Positions 60,292-64,000 of a stretch of 64,000 nt of DNA are shown piece after piece. The stretch is taken from contig PKUH01000004.1 in NCBI GenBank assembly GCA_002869615.1, positions 1 to 64,000 of the forward strand, given 5' to 3'. Positions within the stretch are counted from its first letter, which is position 1. Every line of letters begins with the position of its first letter. A program made the translations under genes and the position numbers. The stretch comes from Desulfuromonas sp. (GTDB lineage Bacteria > Desulfobacterota > Desulfuromonadia > Desulfuromonadales > UBA2294). The notes beneath the pieces were generated by a model. It was not told the DNA's origin. It worked only from the letters and a program-made list of their open reading frames with translations, and searched no databases.

Positions 60292-61626
60292 ATGAGTAAA
60301 ACGGTTTATCTCGAAACTTTTGGATGTCAGATGAATATCGTCGATTCGGAGCGGATCATCGACCTTCTGGCACAGATCGGCTACCATCAGGTTGATTCGG
60401 CGGATAATGCCGACCTGGTGCTGCTTAATACCTGTTCGGTTCGTGACCGGGCCGAACGGAAGGTCTACGGACATCTCGGCCGGTTCAAGCCGATCAAGGA
60501 CCGTCGCCCCGACCTGATAGTCGGCGTCGGCGGATGCGTTGCCCAGCAGGAAGGGGAAAAACTTCTCGAAAAAATACCGCATCTCGATATCGTTTTCGGA
60601 ACCCATAATGTTCACAAGCTTCCCGAAATGGTGCTCAAGGTCGAAGGCGCCGAGGGGCGTTTCCAGGAGACCGGGTTCCTCGATCGCGAGACGAGGCTCA
60701 ATCTTTTTCCGAGCCGCACCGGAGGAGATACGGTGAACCGTTTCGTGACCGTCATGCAGGGCTGCGATAATTTCTGCTCGTACTGCATCGTTCCGCATGT
60801 CCGTGGTCGGGAAATCAGTCGTCCGAGTGAGGAAATCGTTAATGAGATCAGCTCCCTGGCCGGCGAAGGTGTCAGGGAGGTGACCCTGATCGGACAAAAC
60901 GTCAATTCCTATGGTCTGCGCGAAGTCGGAGAACTCTCATTTGCCGGATTGCTCGATCAGGTTAACGCGATCGACGGTATTGACCGGATCCGCTTCACAA
61001 CATCGCATCCAAGGGATATTTCCGAGGAATTGATCTCCTGTTTCGGTCGACTTGAAAAGCTTTGTCATCACATTCATCTGCCGGTTCAGTGCGGTTCCAA
61101 TCGTGTGCTTGAAAAGATGAACCGGGGCTACACCCGGGAGCATTACCTTGATTTGATTGAGCGTTTGCGCCGGATCTGTTCCGATATCAGGTTTACAACC
61201 GATATTATTGTCGGGTTCCCCGGCGAGTCAGAGTCGGACTTTGAGCAGACACTCGATCTGGTTGAAAAGGTTCGTTTCGCCGATGCTTTCACCTTCCTGT
61301 ACTCACCCCGCCCGGGGACTGCCGCGGCAGAACTGGAAGAGACCCTTGCCCCGGAACAGAAACAGCAACGTTTCGACCGGCTGATCGAAACTCAGCAGAA
61401 GATAAGTTTGACCTTCTGGCAGGGTGATGTTGGCCGGCTTGTGCCTGTTCTGGTTGAAGGTGAAAGCCGACAGGCGAACGGTCAATTGTTCGGCCGGACT
61501 ACCTGGAACAGGATCGTTAACTTTACCGGAACTTCTGATATGATAGGTCAAATCGTACCGGTCCGGATCATCAGGAATTTTCGGAATTCGCAACTGGGTG
61601 AAGTTGAAAAGACACAGGTCGCCTGA
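60292..61626 (+). CDS. miaB: tRNA-2-methylthio-N6-dimethylallyladenosine synthase MiaB
   Basis: Radical SAM methylthiotransferase modifying A37 of tRNAs that read UNN codons; the tRNA-Leu(UAA) of this window is such a tRNA. The 444-residue protein has an N-terminal UPF0004 domain with three cluster-binding Cys (TFGCQMN, LNTCSVRD, GGCVAQQ), the radical SAM CDNFCSYC motif at about 157-164, and a TRAM domain at the C-terminus. ATG 60292 is 80 nt after the previous gene. Confidence 0.95.
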   Translation: MSKTVYLETFGCQMNIVDSERIIDLLAQIGYHQVDSADNADLVLLNTCSVRDRAERKVYGHLGRFKPIKDRRPDLIVGVGGCVAQQEGEKLLEKIPHLDIVFGTHNVHKLPEMVLKVEGAEGRFQETGFLDRETRLNLFPSRTGGDTVNRFVTVMQGCDNFCSYCIVPHVRGREISRPSEEIVNEISSLAGEGVREVTLIGQNVNSYGLREVGELSFAGLLDQVNAIDGIDRIRFTTSHPRDISEELISCFGRLEKLCHHIHLPVQCGSNRVLEKMNRGYTREHYLDLIERLRRICSDIRFTTDIIVGFPGESESDFEQTLDLVEKVRFADAFTFLYSPRPGTAAAELEETLAPEQKQQRFDRLIETQQKISLTFWQGDVGRLVPVLVEGESRQANGQLFGRTTWNRIVNFTGTSDMIGQIVPVRIIRNFRNSQLGEVEKTQVA

Positions 61627-61651
61627 CGGCTGACGATAAGGGGTATCTGTA

Positions 61652-63535
61652 ATGGCCAAGGGCAAAATCCTTGCCATCGATGGAGAATCATTCTATCAAC
61701 GCTTTTACCGCAATACTCTCGAGTCCGAGGGCTTTGCCGTCCGTGTTTCGTCGAGCGCCGCCGAGGCGATTGAAGCATTGCGCAAGGACGACTTTGATCT
61801 GGTCGTCGCCGATATTCATCTGACCGACAGTGAAGGCATTTCACTGATCGACTCGATTCGCAAGTACAACCAGCAGCAGGATATTCTGATTGTCACCGGT
61901 CAGCAGGATGTTCAGCATGCCGTGCATTCAATGAAGCTCGGCGTCTCGGATTACCTGTTGAAGCCGGTTAATCATGAAGAGTTTCTCCTTCTGGTTAACC
62001 GGATCCTCTACCGTCAGGCTGTCAACCAGGAGCATCAGCGGTTGATAGATGAGAACGTCGAGTTTCATGCAATCCTCGCCCAGTATCGCAAATGTCTTGA
62101 CTTGCTGAAGGTCGATGACCTTGATCGACTTGGCGATCTGATTCTTGACACCCTGATGGAGCTTTTGTCGGCCGAGGGGAGTGCCCTCTGGCTGGCTGTT
62201 GACGGACAGGATTTTTTGCTCCGCTGCCGACGAGGGCTGGCGCGCATTCGGCCGAACGAACAAAGCTTCAATCTCGGAGATACGCAATGGCAAATGGTTC
62301 GCTCCGGGCAATCCCGGTTGCAGGGCGAAGACCGGATTGTCGTGGTGCCGCTTGAATACAACGGAACACCGCTCGGGCTGGTTCGCATCGAGTCCCCGAT
62401 CGGCCGGTCCGGCTTTAACCGCCAGGATCTGCGTGTTTCCGAGCTGGTCGCCGACTTTTCCGCCAGCGCCCTGAATAAGGTCCTGCAGATTCGCGCCCTT
62501 GAACATAGTTCCCTGCATGCCAGTCGTGATGAGGCCTATAGTATGGCCTTCTTCAGGGATTACGCCGCCAAGGAGTTCTACAAGGCCCGGCGTTACAATC
62601 GCCAGCTCTCTTATGTCAGGCTGGTGGTCGATAATATGGATCAGGTTAAAAGTCTTTTTAACCAGCGTGATCTGGATGCGGTTCAGTCCCGCATGCTTGA
62701 TCTGGTCAACGCGGTGTTGCGCGACGCCGACATCATTGCCATGCATTCGGACAGCAGCTACAGTATCCTCTTGCCCGAGACCGATTATTGGGGTTCGCTG
62801 GTGACCCAGAAGCGGATCCGCAAGGCGATTGAGGGCGAGTTGAAATTGAGCAACATGAAACGGGAACTGAATTTTGACGTTTTTCTCCGTTCGTCTTCAT
62901 ACCCGGCCGATGGCGCGACGCTGGAAGACCTGGAAGCGGCCACTGAAAACCGGTTACAGCGCCTGCGGACCAGCCTTTTTTATAAAAGCAATCTGGTCCG
63001 ACTCGATTTCTGGTCAATTTTTAACCGGGTGCTCGGCCGCCCCGGTGAAGTCAGGACGGTCGACGGGAAGCTGATTGTCTCAAGTGATCTGAAGAAATTT
63101 GAATCACCGATCCGCAGTCGTTTTATTCGCGTACCGGCCGAGAGGTTGGATGAGATCGCCCGGGCCCTTTGCCGCGAGGTTGTTGAAGCGAGCCGGGTAC
63201 GCGGTATTATCTATTGCGGCTGCGCCGATTTTGAGGCGATGCGTCGTTCTCTCCGCTATGTTGATCAGCTCGAGAAAACCGAAACATCATTTTTTATGCT
63301 TGGCGGCAACAAGAGGGCGAACTGGGATATGAACCATGTCGTACCAATTCATATAGATGACCGGAATTTTCTGCAGAATGCGTTTCTCCTCTACATGAAT
63401 GAAGATTATGCTTATGCCATGCTGGCTCGTCGGGTCGGGGACGAGCTGATCGGCTTTCATTCTTCGGATTTCTATTTTGTCGAGAATATGATTGCCAAAC
63501 TTCAGGAACAGTATCAGTTGAGGTCACAAATCTAG
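61652..63535 (+). CDS. Response regulator: receiver, GAF-like and degenerate GGDEF domains
   Basis: A 627-residue cytoplasmic signalling protein. The receiver domain (about 5-122) has phospho-acceptor Asp54 in LVVADIHLTD and the conserved LKP. A GAF-like region follows (about 150-280). Residues about 295-445 have the fold pattern of a diguanylate cyclase (FFRDYAAKEFYKARRYNRQLS, in part), but the GGDEF position reads HSDSSYSILL, so catalysis is unlikely. The last 150 residues form a further domain I do not recognise. ATG 61652 follows an AAGGGG site. Confidence 0.75.
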   Translation: MAKGKILAIDGESFYQRFYRNTLESEGFAVRVSSSAAEAIEALRKDDFDLVVADIHLTDSEGISLIDSIRKYNQQQDILIVTGQQDVQHAVHSMKLGVSDYLLKPVNHEEFLLLVNRILYRQAVNQEHQRLIDENVEFHAILAQYRKCLDLLKVDDLDRLGDLILDTLMELLSAEGSALWLAVDGQDFLLRCRRGLARIRPNEQSFNLGDTQWQMVRSGQSRLQGEDRIVVVPLEYNGTPLGLVRIESPIGRSGFNRQDLRVSELVADFSASALNKVLQIRALEHSSLHASRDEAYSMAFFRDYAAKEFYKARRYNRQLSYVRLVVDNMDQVKSLFNQRDLDAVQSRMLDLVNAVLRDADIIAMHSDSSYSILLPETDYWGSLVTQKRIRKAIEGELKLSNMKRELNFDVFLRSSSYPADGATLEDLEAATENRLQRLRTSLFYKSNLVRLDFWSIFNRVLGRPGEVRTVDGKLIVSSDLKKFESPIRSRFIRVPAERLDEIARALCREVVEASRVRGIIYCGCADFEAMRRSLRYVDQLEKTETSFFMLGGNKRANWDMNHVVPIHIDDRNFLQNAFLLYMNEDYAYAMLARRVGDELIGFHSSDFYFVENMIAKLQEQYQLRSQI

Positions 63536-63538
63536 ATT

Positions 63539-64000
63539 ATGGCGTTTGCGCAACAGAAAATACTTCTCGCTTCCTCAAGCGGATTATTCGATCCGATGGA
63601 AGGGCTGTTACAGCAGTCCGGTTTCAAGGTTTCGAAGTGTTCTGATGGCGCACAGGCTCTTGAGATTGCTTTGAAAGCCAAGCCGGAACTGATGCTGGTC
63701 GACACCGCCATACCTGTACTGCCGGCCGACAAGCTTGTCCAGATCCTCCGGTCCAACAGCAAGACCGAACTGAACTCGATTTTCTTTATCGGTCCGGATG
63801 GCGAACAGATCGAAGGGTTCCGCAACAAGATCGACCGCTATGTGCCGCGGCCGTTTAACAATGAACAGCTGCTCGCTGAAATTCTGACCTTTTTCAGCCG
63901 GCGCGAAAAAAGTGAGCAACTCGGCAAAACCCGCACCGAGGTCGAGGGCGATCTGAAACAAATCTCTCTTCCCGATCTGCTGCAGATCTTTTCGCATAAT
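63539..64000 (+). CDS. Receiver-domain protein with PATAN/DUF4388-like region, cut by window edge
   Basis: An open frame from ATG 63539 to the end of the window, 154 codons, 3 nt after the previous gene. It starts with a receiver-like domain (QKILLASSSGLFDPMEGLL, phospho-acceptor-like Asp in ELMLVDTAIP, RYVPRPFNNEQLL). It continues after a linker with GDLKQISLPDLLQIFSHN, the beginning of a PATAN/DUF4388-type domain found in regulators of motility in this group. The C-terminus is outside the window. Confidence 0.75.
   Translation, partial: MAFAQQKILLASSSGLFDPMEGLLQQSGFKVSKCSDGAQALEIALKAKPELMLVDTAIPVLPADKLVQILRSNSKTELNSIFFIGPDGEQIEGFRNKIDRYVPRPFNNEQLLAEILTFFSRREKSEQLGKTRTEVEGDLKQISLPDLLQIFSHN

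Noticed and set aside
1-64000. CRISPR arrays, insertion sequences, prophage genes, cyclic-di-GMP (GEMM) riboswitches
   Set aside because: I saw no regularly spaced repeats, transposase or phage genes, and no GEMM consensus in the gaps I read. A covariance-model search would be needed to exclude weak riboswitches.

Overview
The window reads as chromosomal DNA of a Desulfuromonadales-type bacterium (Geobacter, Desulfuromonas or Pelobacter relatives, the former Deltaproteobacteria). The grounds are a very short type IV pilin followed by a Spc/PilA-C-like gene, a PilS/PilR pair upstream of a textbook sigma-54 promoter, a polysaccharide locus directly behind pilA as in Geobacter, a futalosine-pathway gene (mqnA), and an Agl/Glt-like TolQ-TolR-TPR cluster. 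This is inference from gene content; no 16S or other marker is present. Nearly all genes are on the + strand; only a Nudix gene and an AMMECR1 gene are on the - strand.

Layout. 1-388: intergenic, with a terminator-like hairpin, a perfect inverted repeat and dispersed-repeat fragments. 389-4359: rnr, ribF, aroE. 4444-12624: pilus motor and control genes pilB, pilT, pilC, pilS, pilR, then pilA and its small partner. 12702-27681: a long, tightly overlapping extracellular-polysaccharide locus (ABC exporter, GT-C/TPR protein, UbiA-type prenyltransferase, glycosyltransferases, methyltransferases, Wzx flippase, a CMP-sugar-type cassette) that ends in a strong terminator. 27915-31237: an AT-richer group (FkbM-like, GT4, GT9). 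31234-38071: pilD, a small HTH regulator and pilMNOPQ. 38143-44358: aroK, aroB, a TPR protein, a roadblock/LC7 protein, aroQ, an M24 peptidase, accB, accC. 44515-47380: a TolC-like protein, mqnA, Nudix. 47451-47537: tRNA-Leu(UAA). 47835-57551: a nine-gene envelope machine (exported and lipoprotein TPR proteins, TolQ-like, two ExbD/TolR-like, a TonB-like protein with an AgmX/PglI-type tail). 57643-64000: AMMECR1, an M48 lipoprotein, a PH-domain membrane protein, miaB, and two receiver-domain proteins, the last cut by the window edge.

How it fits together. The window holds almost a complete type IV pilus: motors PilB/PilT, platform PilC, alignment complex PilMNOP, secretin PilQ, peptidase PilD, pilin and a two-component regulator. 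The polysaccharide locus sits inside it, next to the pilin, as in the Geobacter xap arrangement. The second machine (47.8-57.6 kb) is an energised inner-membrane channel with periplasmic and outer-membrane TPR partners.

The most notable observations are three interrupted genes, all between 6.7 and 21.5 kb. pilT carries an in-frame TGA, pilR an in-frame TAG, and wzx a frame change exactly at an A8 run that is also a canonical -1 slippery heptamer. Reading continues cleanly after each lesion, so recent loss, population variants, recoding and assembly error all remain open. Other points of interest are a pilin with 9 aromatic residues among 61, a CMP-sugar-like cassette without a visible sugar-acid synthase, and a TolR-like pair in which one partner has Asn in place of the channel Asp.
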